Assembly: GCA_965221145.1 (NCBI GenBank)
Contig: OZ244877.1
Coordinates: 2,604,001-2,668,000, forward strand
DNA from: Bin5 sp965221145
Lineage (GTDB): Bacteria > Chloroflexota > Anaerolineae > Caldilineales > Caldilineaceae
Reading direction: 5' to 3'
DNA: 64,000 bases
Positions 43,602 through 53,049 of the stretch are shown here, piece by piece. Made by a program: the position numbers and the translations under genes. Under the pieces are notes generated by a model. That model was not told the origin of the DNA, ran no database searches, and saw only the letters and a list, made by a program, of their open reading frames with translations. How positions within the stretch are numbered: the stretch's first letter is position 1; the number at the start of each line of letters is the position of its first letter.

Positions 43602-45410
43602 TTAGCGCTCCGCGGGGGGCGCGAGGTCTACCTCTATCGTCTCTTTTGCGAGCAGGATCTCAGGATCATCCCATCCCTTCCACGCCTGCAACTGCTGGAA
43701 CGCCCGCCGATAGACGAACTGTACCTCCACGGTGAGCCGCTCTTCAGCCTGAGAACTGCTGCCGCCCGGTGCGGCAAAACGATAAGAACTGCTCCTTGTC
43801 GCGTGGGCCGGGATGCGCGTATCCTCGACCAACTCCACCATGCGCCAATGGGAAAACGTCGGCTCTTCGCCGGTTAACGTATCGCGCAAGATTTTGGCGA
43901 ATCCCTGGCCGGCCTCACCCGCCATATCCCCGGCCCAGTCGGGCAGCACTCCGCCGTCGACCAGGGGCAGCGCATTGCCGCCGCCATCCGACGCCCGCAC
44001 GACCAGCAACAGATGGCGCAAGGGCGAGCCTGTGGGGAAGTGATGGCCCGCGCCGGTGTTGGTGACATTCGCGTTCACCAGCAACTCCCCGCCTTCGATC
44101 TCGGCGGAGACTTCCAGGGCAATGGCGCTGCGTAGGAACAGTTCATCGGTCGCGCCGGGCATATCGTGAAGATGGATCTGATCCAATTCTCGATAGAGGC
44201 CGCCCTTTTCCGGGTAGACGAAGTAGCTGCGTTGCGCCCGTTCCGCCAGTTTGCCCAGCCCGGCAGGCAGTGTGCGCCCACTCGCACTCTCCAACCACGC
44301 CGCAGACTGCACCAGCGATTCCATGCTCGATGTCAGTCGCGGCGCCGTGGGCATGTGGCAATTCTGACAGGTTTCGCCGCTGTCGGGGCTGCTGTAGACA
44401 CTATCCAGCCACTCGCCATAGGAGTTGTAGATGACGGTTTCGTCGTTGACGCCGTAATGGCAGGAGGCGCAGAACGCGCTCTCGACGTGTAACCGGTTAA
44501 AGCTGTCCTTGGGCCGCGCCACGTCGTCCACAGTCCCCATCAGCAGATCCTCGCCCGACTTGGGCCGGTACAACGTCAGGGAAAGGATGCCCGGCATCCC
44601 CGGATCAGGCAGAAGCGTACCGGTATAGAAGTTCACGGCGCCAATTTTGTGGCAGAAATCACAAGCGATCCCTTCGGCGGCCACGCCTATGGCCGCATTG
44701 GGGCTGACCCCTTCCGGCAGTTCATCGCTGGCTTCGCTGGTCTCCTGCATGTGGCACCCGTTCCAGCCGCAGCTATTGTCAGCGTCCAGCTTCGACGCCA
44801 TCGGCGTGTGGCAGGCCGCGCAGTTGCCGTCCCGCTTGGGGAAGTCCACTTTGAATCCGGGGCCAAAGTAGGGCCTATCCGGGTCGCGGGTGCGGGGCAG
44901 ACCGGTATCGTAGTTGCTGTTGCGACTGCGATTGCCCTCGACATCGGTGCCGTTGTACATGGTCAGAAAGCGAACATTCACCGCCGACTGGCTGTGCGCG
45001 TCGCGCTGCCATTCGGCAAAGGACGGGTGACACTCGCCACAGTTGGACGACGGCTCCCAGTTATACACGGCATTGTCGACTTGGTTATGAGGGTGCAGCG
45101 AAATTCTTATGTCAATTTCGCCGCCGCGCGCCTCGGTCCAGCCGAATATATACCCCTCCGCCCACGCCACCAAGGTAACATTTTCGGCGGTTGACAGGCC
45201 CTCAATCGTGAATCCGCCGTCCTGCTCGGTGAAGGTATGGTTGCCGGTCGTCTGCACGCGCACCAGTGCGCCGGCGACCGGCCCGTCGGCGTTGGTGACT
45301 GTGCCGCTGACCGCAGCCGTTGCAGGTTGCGGCCAGGCGAAAATGGCAACCATAGATCCACCTGCGGCAACAAGAAGCAGGAGTCCAAGCAGATAAAGGG
45401 GGCGCATCAC
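43602..45410 (-). CDS. six-heme c-type cytochrome with N-terminal carboxypeptidase-regulatory-like domain
   Basis: A 602-residue exported protein. An N-terminal membrane/signal helix (LYLLGLLLLVAAGGSMVAIFAW) is followed by a Big-like/CarboxypepD_reg domain (ISGTVTNADGPVAGALVRVQ type) and heme sites CGECH, CAACH, CGWNGCH (CX4CH), CDFCH, CASCH and CQNCH, resembling cytochrome c554/multiheme nitrogen- or metal-cycle proteins. A C-terminal Ig-like domain (NVTNTGAGHHFPTGSPLRHLLLVV) follows. It lies between oppC and oppF and is in the same operon, an unusual place. Its electron partner cannot be deduced from the window. Confidence 0.82.
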   Translation of the reverse strand: MMRPLYLLGLLLLVAAGGSMVAIFAWPQPATAAVSGTVTNADGPVAGALVRVQTTGNHTFTEQDGGFTIEGLSTAENVTLVAWAEGYIFGWTEARGGEIDIRISLHPHNQVDNAVYNWEPSSNCGECHPSFAEWQRDAHSQSAVNVRFLTMYNGTDVEGNRSRNSNYDTGLPRTRDPDRPYFGPGFKVDFPKRDGNCAACHTPMASKLDADNSCGWNGCHMQETSEASDELPEGVSPNAAIGVAAEGIACDFCHKIGAVNFYTGTLLPDPGMPGILSLTLYRPKSGEDLLMGTVDDVARPKDSFNRLHVESAFCASCHYGVNDETVIYNSYGEWLDSVYSSPDSGETCQNCHMPTAPRLTSSMESLVQSAAWLESASGRTLPAGLGKLAERAQRSYFVYPEKGGLYRELDQIHLHDMPGATDELFLRSAIALEVSAEIEGGELLVNANVTNTGAGHHFPTGSPLRHLLLVVRASDGGGNALPLVDGGVLPDWAGDMAGEAGQGFAKILRDTLTGEEPTFSHWRMVELVEDTRIPAHATRSSSYRFAAPGGSSSQAEERLTVEVQFVYRRAFQQLQAWKGWDDPEILLAKETIEVDLAPPAER

Positions 45411-45525
45411 TGCCCTATGCCCCCCGGCGTTTGGGCTGCGGGAACCGAGAATGGTACATGAAATGCCCCTGCCTGAACGCGGCGCAATGTCCTACGCCTA
45501 ACCAACGCCATTCTCCATGTACACC

Positions 45526-46671
45526 TCAAACGATCGAATAGGGGCCGGCTGCATCGCGCAGACCGTCCCCCAGAAAGTTGAATCCCAGCACGGCCACGAT
45601 GATAAAGATGACCGGCGTCATGATCCATGTATGTGTGCCCAGGGTTTGCAAATTCTGCGCGTCGCGCATGAGAAAGCCCCAGCTGACCAGCGGTTCCTGA
45701 ATGCCGATGCCCAAAAAGCTGAGAAATGCTTCCGCCAGAATAATCTGGGGAATGGTCAGGGTCAGCACGACGATGATGTGGCTGATCGAGTTGGGGAAGA
45801 GGTGCAGGAATATGATGCGCGAGTCGGACGCGCCCATCTCCTTGGCCGCGAGAATGAAGTCGGTTTCTCGAAAGGCCAGCACTTTTCCCCGCACTTCGCG
45901 TGCCAGCAGCGTCCACGAAAGCAGCGAAAAGATGATCACCATGATGATGAACACTTGCAGAGAGTCCCACGTGCGCGGGATGATGGCGGCCAGCGCCAGC
46001 CAGAGTGGAAGCTGTGGAAAGGAGGCCACAATTTCGACGAAGCGTTGGATGATATTGTCGGTCACGCCGCCATAGTAACCCGATATAATGCCGACGACCG
46101 CTCCGACCACGATGCTGACCAACGTGGCGAACAGGCTGAGCGAAAGGGAGATGCGCCCGGCTGTGCAAGCTCGGCCCCACAAATCTCGGCCCTGTTTCTC
46201 CGTGCCCAGCAGGTGGATCTTGCCCCCCTCGCCGACGCCGAACAGATGCCGGCGCGTGGGGATCAGCCCCAGAATCTTCCATTCCCAGCTCCGGACAAAA
46301 AACTTGATTTCAAAGCGTTGCGAAGGATCCTCCTCCCACAGAGGTTCGTATGTCTTGGGGTCAATGGTCACGGCCAGATTGTAGACAAAGGGGCGCAGGT
46401 GAAAATTACCCTCGTCATCGATAACGCGGATGCGGGTGGGAGGGATGAAACTGTCCTGCAAATTGGCATCGGTCGGGTCGACCGGCGCGAAGAACTCGGC
46501 GAACAGGGCCAGAATGATCAGGGAAAGCACCATCAACCCGCCGGCAATCGCCGGTCTGCTTTTCCTGAAGCGCTGCCAGACAAGCTGGAAGTAGGACTCG
46601 TGCAGCTCATCGCCCGAGTCTGTATCCAGCATTTCTGTTTGAACTCCTTTTTCGAAGTTCGCTGTTTCCAT
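45526..46671 (-). CDS. oppC: oligopeptide ABC transporter permease (OppC/DppC)
   Basis: A 381-residue inner-membrane permease. An N-terminal cytoplasmic tail and first membrane helix (PAIAGGLMVLSLIILALFAEFF) are followed by a long extracytoplasmic loop, and then the BPD core helices with the EAA loop AAKEMGASDSRIIFLHLFPNSI and LSFLGIGIQEPLVSWG typical of OppC. ATG 46671 has AGGTCGG upstream. It pairs with OppB (49722-50750), but the two are separated by a toxin-immunity cassette of nearly 3 kb. Confidence 0.9.
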   Translation of the reverse strand: METANFEKGVQTEMLDTDSGDELHESYFQLVWQRFRKSRPAIAGGLMVLSLIILALFAEFFAPVDPTDANLQDSFIPPTRIRVIDDEGNFHLRPFVYNLAVTIDPKTYEPLWEEDPSQRFEIKFFVRSWEWKILGLIPTRRHLFGVGEGGKIHLLGTEKQGRDLWGRACTAGRISLSLSLFATLVSIVVGAVVGIISGYYGGVTDNIIQRFVEIVASFPQLPLWLALAAIIPRTWDSLQVFIIMVIIFSLLSWTLLAREVRGKVLAFRETDFILAAKEMGASDSRIIFLHLFPNSISHIIVVLTLTIPQIILAEAFLSFLGIGIQEPLVSWGFLMRDAQNLQTLGTHTWIMTPVIFIIVAVLGFNFLGDGLRDAAGPYSIV

Positions 46672-46711
46672 TCCGACCTACCAATTGAATGTGTACACTT
46701 GCGAAAGAAGA

Positions 46712-47332
46712 TCAATTCTTCCGTACATATCTGACACGTATTTCGCGCTCGGCAAGGGGCGTAATGCGCACGTTTTCGACTTTGTTCTGTTCGAATATTC
46801 TTTTCACTTTGTCAACGACTACGCGAACGCCGCCCACCCAAAACATGTCGCTGCCATCCCACTTGCTCTCATCAAAGTAGAGACCCTTGTAAACGTCAAT
46901 GCTTTTGCCGCGGGACGTTGGCGGCGGTTTGGTGACGACGACGCTGCGACTGTAGTCTGCTTTGCAGATTCCACCGGTCACGGCCAGGCCATGGTAGTCT
47001 GCGCACAAATTGCCTTTTTGGTCAAAGACTTCGACCGGGTATGTTGACCAACCGGTAACCTCTTTCTTTCTCAAAATGTCAATAACACGTTCCAATACAC
47101 AGACTGGTGTTACAAGTTGAGTCCAAAGAAAATCGGTCGCCTTCAGTCCCTGAGCAACGTCAAACTGGATTGGTTTCTCTAACTTAGACTTGCCTTGAGA
47201 GAGCAGTTCAACATCGATTCCCCCTGCCCTAGCGTTGGCAGGAAGGCGACTTCTCAGGCGAAATGGCTCAACTGCCATTGGATCGGAAAGTTCGAATAGT
47301 GTGTCAGTTCTGAGCAGTTTGGAAGAAGCCAT
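46712..47332 (-). CDS. putative immunity protein, Imm11/DUF1629-like
   Basis: A 206-residue soluble protein. Its C-terminal half, TYPVEVFDQKGNLCADYHGLAVTGG, then DYSRSVVV, YKGLYFDESKWDGSDMFWVGG and ITPLAEREI, matches the DUF1629/Imm11 immunity family known from polymorphic-toxin loci. It lies 55 bases downstream of the gene for the nuclease-tailed repeat protein and before oppC. It should bind and block that toxin. The DNA is visibly more AT-rich than the flanking opp genes. ATG 47332 is chosen as the first start with family-like sequence. Confidence 0.72.
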   Translation of the reverse strand: MASSKLLRTDTLFELSDPMAVEPFRLRSRLPANARAGGIDVELLSQGKSKLEKPIQFDVAQGLKATDFLWTQLVTPVCVLERVIDILRKKEVTGWSTYPVEVFDQKGNLCADYHGLAVTGGICKADYSRSVVVTKPPPTSRGKSIDVYKGLYFDESKWDGSDMFWVGGVRVVVDKVKRIFEQNKVENVRITPLAEREIRVRYVRKN

Positions 47333-47387
47333 AGCTTGTAGGATATCTTTCTCCGGCGTACAACTGGATGCCGTAACTGTACGGCGC

Positions 47388-49691
47388 TCAATTTGTAATC
47401 TTGAAGAGCACCTCGTAGCCATACTCGTGCGCAAGTTCCTGCGCCTCTTCCAGGATTTGTAGTCTGGTTGGCTTGGGAGTCTGTTCAAAGAAGCTCGTCC
47501 ACGCATCGCCGTAGTCTTTGCTCCAACTCCCATGCCCCACTTCGTCAACCCAAACCAACAACCTGGGATCGTGGATTGTTTCTATTCCGTGTTCGACAAA
47601 TCGTTCTTCGAATTCCTTTGGCAAGATGTGGTGGGCTTCAAGGCCCTTGGCCGCGTTCCTGCTAACTCCGGTAAATTTAAGTAAGGAGTTGCGATAGTTA
47701 CCATTAGAGAATGCCGAAAAGCCTAAGGAGGAAGCCAGTTCATCTGCTGTTGCCGCACCTTCTCCTGCAATAGTGCGCATTCCCCTAAAGGGGGGATGTA
47801 CAAGGCCCGACACAAGCCAGCGACGCACCGAAACGGGTAACTCAGTGACCGAATTGGCAAGGATTCTCTTTGCTAGTGGCGACACTTTGTCCGCTTGCTT
47901 CCCAATTATCTTCACGCTCTTCACAGAGATTGGCAGTAGGGGAATCATAGCTAGAGCAACCAGGATCTGCTCTGTCTTAGTCAGACACTCTCCGCTATAG
48001 GGATCCTTGCCAATAACGAACGCGACACCGTCTACAATATCGCCCCCTATGGGAACAAATCCTATAGCGATGCCGGCTCCCTCGGTAATGATTATTTCCA
48101 GGTCCACATTTCGGTCCGAGAAAGGGCTGTCCTCCGGCCAATTGAGAAGACCATCGCCGTCTGTATCATCGAATCCGTGGGAGATCAAAAGGCCTTCCGC
48201 CCGAGGTATGAATAGTGCGAACAGTGAATTTAAATCGGATAAATCAACCTGCAACTCCTTCATCCGTTGCCAGAGTCTTTTGGCGTCCTCGAAACTAAGT
48301 TCAGGAATCTGCGTTCGCAGTCGCTGCAACTCAAACCAGACCGCTTTGGCTTGTTCTAAACTCAGTCCGGGTCTGTCGTTTTGCAGATTCCGAATCTGTT
48401 TCCAAACTTGCGCCAGTTCTTGACGTCCTTCTTGAGGAGCATCTTCACTCAGCCGCTGAATCTGAAGCCAAAAACCACTGGCTTCCTCAATGCTTAGTGC
48501 TGGCACCTCTTCCCGCAGTCCTTGTATCTGTTCCAAGATCTCCTTTGCTTCCCCTACACTTATGCTCGGCAACTCCAGCCTCAGTGCTTGTATCTGCTCC
48601 CAAGTCCACTGTGCCTCTTCGAAACTCAAGTCCGGCAACACTACTTGAAATTCGCGAATCTGCTGCCATATTTCTCTTGCTTCTTCAAGGCTAAGTTCGG
48701 GCATTTCCAGCTGCAGATCAGGAATCTGACGCCAGGCTGTCTTGGCGTCCTGGAAGCTAAGACTGGGCATCTCTTCCTGCAATGCGCGTATCTGTTCCCA
48801 AACCTCCTGTGCCTCCTCAAATTTCAGGTCTGGCATCTCGAGACGCATGTCGCCTATCTGACCCCAAACTTCCTGTGCTTCGTCAAAGCTCAAGTCGGGC
48901 ATGCCCTTCTGCAGTCCACGGATCTGTTCCCAAACCTCCTGTGCCTCCTCAAATTTCAGGTCTGGCATCTCGAGACGCAGGTCACTTATCTGATCCCAAA
49001 CTTCCTGCACCTGGTTGAAGCTCAGGTCGGGCATCTCTAATCTCAATTCGCGGATCTGGCCCCAGATCTCTCTTGCTTCCCCGAAGCCCAACCCAGGCAC
49101 CCTTTCCTGTAGACTCAGAATCTGATTCAAGGCCTCGCGGGCTTCCCTTAGGCTGAATTCAGGGATTTCCAAGCGCAGTTGAAAGATCTGAAGCCAGGAG
49201 TTTATTACTGTGTCCCAAAATCCCCCTCCCTCCTGATTGTCATCTGCATTCAGTTCAGGAGCTTCTGCCACAGCTACTTCGACTACTGAGTCTTCCGTAC
49301 CTTGATTCTCTCCACTACGCAATGTCTGACTCTCAAGAGTGCCCTCTTCTTCCTTAGCGAGACTTCCAGGAGAGCCTTCGGCAGCGCTTTGGGACCCTCT
49401 GTCCGTCTGGTTTTGGTCCGCTACTTCCTGCCGTATGTGATTCTCTTCATCCGCTTCGGACCAGGATTCGACCGGGGAAGCTTCGATTTCCGAGACACTC
49501 TCAAACTGCGCCAATACATCGTAAATTTTCTCCTTGCCCACAGCCAACGGTGAACCTGGGCAGGGATCGGAAAACAATTTGCTGGGGGCGAAAGCATGCA
49601 CGGGCTGGGCAGCGGCGTTGATGATTAGGGCCGCCGCAATCAGGGAAGATAGTACTGTCGATACAGTCCCTTTAACTCTTCTGTCCAACAT
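47388..49691 (-). CDS. secreted repeat protein with C-terminal HNH-like nuclease domain (polymorphic toxin candidate)
   Basis: A 767-residue protein with Sec signal (MLDRRVKGTVSTVLSSLIAAALIINAAAQPVHAFA), an acidic linker, fourteen 22-residue repeats (about residues 169-476, core LRLEMPDLSFEEAQEVWEQI), a Ca-loop-like DTDGDGLLNWPED, a pre-toxin hydrophobic segment (GFVPIGGDIVDGVAFVIGKDPYSG), and a tail GLEAHHILPKEFEERF...HDPRLL...VGHGSWSKDYGDAWTSFF, with His687/His688 of an HNH/DUF2380-like nuclease. It sits between oppB and oppC. The likely immunity gene follows. Low GC and unrelated neighbours point to acquisition. Confidence 0.78.
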   Translation of the reverse strand: MLDRRVKGTVSTVLSSLIAAALIINAAAQPVHAFAPSKLFSDPCPGSPLAVGKEKIYDVLAQFESVSEIEASPVESWSEADEENHIRQEVADQNQTDRGSQSAAEGSPGSLAKEEEGTLESQTLRSGENQGTEDSVVEVAVAEAPELNADDNQEGGGFWDTVINSWLQIFQLRLEIPEFSLREAREALNQILSLQERVPGLGFGEAREIWGQIRELRLEMPDLSFNQVQEVWDQISDLRLEMPDLKFEEAQEVWEQIRGLQKGMPDLSFDEAQEVWGQIGDMRLEMPDLKFEEAQEVWEQIRALQEEMPSLSFQDAKTAWRQIPDLQLEMPELSLEEAREIWQQIREFQVVLPDLSFEEAQWTWEQIQALRLELPSISVGEAKEILEQIQGLREEVPALSIEEASGFWLQIQRLSEDAPQEGRQELAQVWKQIRNLQNDRPGLSLEQAKAVWFELQRLRTQIPELSFEDAKRLWQRMKELQVDLSDLNSLFALFIPRAEGLLISHGFDDTDGDGLLNWPEDSPFSDRNVDLEIIITEGAGIAIGFVPIGGDIVDGVAFVIGKDPYSGECLTKTEQILVALAMIPLLPISVKSVKIIGKQADKVSPLAKRILANSVTELPVSVRRWLVSGLVHPPFRGMRTIAGEGAATADELASSLGFSAFSNGNYRNSLLKFTGVSRNAAKGLEAHHILPKEFEERFVEHGIETIHDPRLLVWVDEVGHGSWSKDYGDAWTSFFEQTPKPTRLQILEEAQELAHEYGYEVLFKITN
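48264..49187 (-). repeat. 66-bp (22-residue) tandem repeats, 14 units, inside the toxin gene
   Basis: Units of exactly 22 codons, each with the pattern x-x-L-x-x-x-x-P-x-L-S-x-x-x-A-x-x-x-W-x-Q-I (for example RELRLEMPDLSFNQVQEVWD plus QI), run without gaps. Central units are most alike, and the outer ones are more diverged. The pattern predicts a helical-hairpin solenoid stalk. Confidence 0.88.
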
Positions 49692-49721
49692 TAATCACCA
49701 TCCCTTTTGCGATTTCTTCTC

Positions 49722-50750
49722 TTACGAAAAACGCACCCTTGGATCCAGGATCGCCAGCGACATATCGGCGATCAGATTCCCGGCCACCAGCAGCACGCCG
49801 TAGATCAGCAGACAGCTGGCCGCTATGTAAATGTCCTCGTTGCGTAGCGAAGTCAGCAGCAGCGTGCCGATTGTCGGCAGCCCCAGCACAATCGAGGCCT
49901 GCAACTCGCCCTGCAGCATGTAGGGCAGCACCGTGCCCTGGTACATGATGATCGGGTGCAGCGCGTTGGGCACCGCGTGACGGCGCAACACCTGCCCGTC
50001 GGTCAGCCCCTTGGAGCGGGCCGTCGTCACGTATTGGGCGTTCAGTTCGTCCAGCAAATTGCCGCGCATCACGCGCATGTTGCGGGCCACGCCGCCCAGT
50101 CCGGCGATAAATACGACCGGCCAAATATGTTGGAGAAGATCAACCAACTTGGCCCAGCTTTCTTGCGCCTCGACCAGGCTGCCGAACGCCCACGGCGCCA
50201 CCGCGTACTGGGGCGAGTGGAAGGCGGTCACATGCTCCTGATCGAGAGTGAAGACGAGGAAAAACATGAGTGCCAGCGCGATCCAAAAGCGGGGCAACGC
50301 CGACAGAACAAATGCTATAAAGGCGGCCACGTTATCCGCCAGCGAATACTGACGCGGCGCGACAAAAATGCCGGCGACGATGCCGACCACGGTTGACGTC
50401 AGATGGGCCAGCACGGCTAGCAGCAGCGTGCGCGGCAATCGCTCAGCGATCAGTTCGCCCACGTCCCGCTTATAGGCAAAGGAGAAGCCGAAACTCCCCT
50501 TCGTCACCATGTCGCGTATCCAGACATAGAATTGCAGGGGCAGCGGCTTATCCAGGCCGTAACGCTGGCGGAAAAGCTCGGCCTGGGCCTCCGCCTCCGC
50601 TTCGGTTGCGCCTCCATTTTCGATAAGAAACGACTTGTAGCCGTCGGCATAGTCGCCGGGCGGCAGCTGGATCACGATAAAGCTGACCAGCGCGATGCCC
50701 AGGACAACGAGAGCGGATACGGCGAATCGGCGAACAATGAAACCGATCAT
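49722..50750 (-). CDS. oppB: oligopeptide ABC transporter permease (OppB/DppB)
   Basis: A 342-residue permease with the OppB layout: first helix IVRRFAVSALVVLGIALVSFIVIQL, extracytoplasmic loop with YGLDKPLPLQFYVWIRDMV, and the core ending in the EAA loop ARSKGLTDGQVLRRHAVPNALHPIIMYQGTVLPYML. It follows oppA after a 121-base gap with a strong hairpin. The next gene downstream is the nuclease-tailed repeat protein, rather than oppC. Confidence 0.9.
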   Translation of the reverse strand: MIGFIVRRFAVSALVVLGIALVSFIVIQLPPGDYADGYKSFLIENGGATEAEAEAQAELFRQRYGLDKPLPLQFYVWIRDMVTKGSFGFSFAYKRDVGELIAERLPRTLLLAVLAHLTSTVVGIVAGIFVAPRQYSLADNVAAFIAFVLSALPRFWIALALMFFLVFTLDQEHVTAFHSPQYAVAPWAFGSLVEAQESWAKLVDLLQHIWPVVFIAGLGGVARNMRVMRGNLLDELNAQYVTTARSKGLTDGQVLRRHAVPNALHPIIMYQGTVLPYMLQGELQASIVLGLPTIGTLLLTSLRNEDIYIAASCLLIYGVLLVAGNLIADMSLAILDPRVRFS

Positions 50751-50807
50751 AAGGCGAGTTGAGAGACGAGAGATGAGAGGAGGGAGGAGAGAGAACTACG
50801 AGGAAAG

Positions 50808-50866
50808 AGTGAAGAGCGAGGAGAGAGAACTGCGCTCGCTCCTCGCTCCTCGCTCCTCACTCCTCT
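50808..50866 (-). other. purine/pyrimidine-rich hairpin between oppA and oppB
   Basis: On the transcript, GAGTGAGGAGCGAGGAG pairs with CTCCTCGCTCTTCACTC over 17 positions with one mismatch, right after the oppA stop. The flank to about 50760 is almost entirely purine on the plus strand. Such hairpins often stabilise the highly expressed binding-protein mRNA. Confidence 0.65.
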
Positions 50867-50871
50867 ATGGG

Positions 50872-53049
50872 CTATTCGCTATCGTAGGTCGGAATCACAC
50901 CCGGGCGCAGTTGATCGATCTGCTCTTCCGGGGCTACCCAGACCTGCTCGGCCATGACGTTGTCCCAAGTCCACTGGTACATGAACACGGGCATGCCTGC
51001 CGGAACGTTGTTGAAGCGCTTGGCGGACGCGAGGCCGTAGCGACCGACGAAAACACCCACGAAGTAGACGTTGTCGGTAACGATCCGATTGTATTCGGCC
51101 ATCTGCTCGAGGCGGACATTCGTATCCGGCTCAGCGCAGAAGGCGTTGACAATGTCGACCAGTTCTTGCTCAAAGTCGAGAAGTTCGCGGGGGTCCGCTC
51201 CTTCGCGATGGAAGTTGAATTCCCTCGTAAGCGGAGCCAGGTCGGTGCAGCGGGTGAACGGAACAGCATACACCTGGCTATCGCGGTCGACCTTCAACTC
51301 CCATTCACCGGCCTCCTGCATTTCACGGCGGGCCGCGCTGTTCAGCGGGCGGACGTTGATCTGCACGCCCAGGTCGCCGAGCAGAGTTACGGCGGCGTCG
51401 CCAACGGTCTGGGTCTCTTCGGCGTCTTCACTCGTGACCAGCGCCAGGACCAGGTTTTCACCACTGGCCAGGCGATCGGTCGGCCAGTTCAGCGTGCCGT
51501 CCCCGTCCGTGTCCTCGAATCCAAGATCGGCCAGCAAAGCGGCTGCGGCCTCTGGATTGTTATTGTAGTAGGCAACCGTGTTTAGGTCGAAGTAGGAGGA
51601 ACCGGGGAACAGACCACCGGCCCAGCCGCGCAGGAACGGCCCGCGCAGAATCGACTGCGAGATGCCTTCGCGATCCAGAGCAAAGCTGAACGCCTTGCGG
51701 AAACGCACGTCGCGGAACAGCTCGCGCACTGCCGCGTCGCGGTCATCACTCACACCCAGGGACGTGGAGAGATTCAATTTGATGCTGAAGCCCAACGTCT
51801 CCGGCCCCCATTCGACGTAGAAGTGGGCGTCATCTTCTTCGGCCCGCTTCAGTGTCTCGATGAAGGTGCTGGGATTCTCCAGATTGGAGTGATCCGCCGA
51901 GCCAGCCAGCGTGCTCAGCGTACGCCCTACGCCGGACGGCCCCTTCTCGAAGACAACCTCATCCAGATAGGGAAGCTGGTTTCCGGCCTCGTCCACGCCC
52001 CAGAAGTATGGGTTGCGGCGCAGGATCATCAGTTCGTCGGTGATGTACTCAACCGGCACGAAAGGTCCAAGCACGACCGGCGTCTGGTTCGGCGGCATCG
52101 ACGCTTCGAAGTCCACGTAGTCCATGCTCTCATTGTACTTGGGATGCAGAGGCTTCAGGATGTGAGAGGGCGAGACGTGAAAATCGCCTTCATCCATCTG
52201 GAAGAGGGACTGCACCGGGAAGGCGACCGGGAAGACAAACTTGAAGGTGTAGTCGTCGATCACTTCAAGTTGGGTCATTTCGCCATCGAACATCCAGGCA
52301 GAGGCGCCCTTCGGCGACTGCACATTCGAGTCGACGATCATGTCTTCCCACGTGAACAGGATATCTTGCGTGGTGAAGGGATGGCCGTCAGACCACTTGG
52401 CGCCTTCGAGCAGATTCATGGTCAACTCGTAGCCGTCCTCGCTCCATTCCCAACTTCGGGCCAGGAAAGGCAGCGGCTCCAATGAATCGGAGCGGCGGTA
52501 GATGGGGCCGGATTTGAGCAAGGATGCAAAGGCGGCCGCTTCGATGCCGAACCAGCCTGCGCTCTGCCCCGCGCCGCGGTTGAAGCCTTCGGTCGGGCAG
52601 GCTGAGAAATCGCGCCAGACACCGCCATAGACGCCGATGCCCTCAGCCATGCCGCTCTTGAGTACCACATAGGGCTCAAGTGGCAGCCGTTCTTCGACCG
52701 GCGGCAGCGCGCCCTCGGCGACCAGGTCGCTGATCCAGTCCGGTTCACTGTAAGAATCCAGCGCCTTATAGGCAATGATCTGGTCCAGCGGCAGCTTTTG
52801 CACCTCGCGGCTACCGACGATCAACTGTGGCTCAGGATACTCGCTGGGGGAGAGATCCACCTCCGCCATCATCTCTTCGCTTTCGCTTTCCTTCGCCTCA
52901 GACTCATCAGCAGCCGGCGCCGCCGCCTCTGCGGGCGCGTCAGCCGCCGCCGGTTCGCTGTCGTCGCCGCCGCAGGCGCTGATGAGCATAGACGCCACGA
53001 TCAGCAGGGACAGCACCAGGGAAATCGTTTTCGTTCGTTTCCTTCACAT
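50872..53049 (-). CDS. oppA: peptide ABC transporter substrate-binding lipoprotein (OppA/DppA-like), codon 2 is TGA
   Basis: A ~720-residue family-5 extracellular solute-binding protein. The lipobox LISACGG follows the hydrophobic helix ISLVLSLLIVASML, then an acidic linker and the SBP core (AKWSDGHPFTTQDILFTWEDM, PFVPVEYITDELMILRRNPYFWGVD, FRKAFSFALDREGI). The translation start has an unusually clear ribosome site (AAAGGAGG, 8 bases before ATG 53049), but the second codon is TGA (53046-53044), after which the frame continues RKRTKTISLVLS, a perfect signal n-region. Without readthrough only a GTG at 53016 remains. It is the second gene of the opp operon. Confidence 0.82.

Noticed and set aside
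53044..53046. Selenocysteine at codon 2 of oppA
   Set aside because: No SECIS-like hairpin follows at a suitable distance; the residue lies in a signal peptide n-region where selenocysteine makes no sense.
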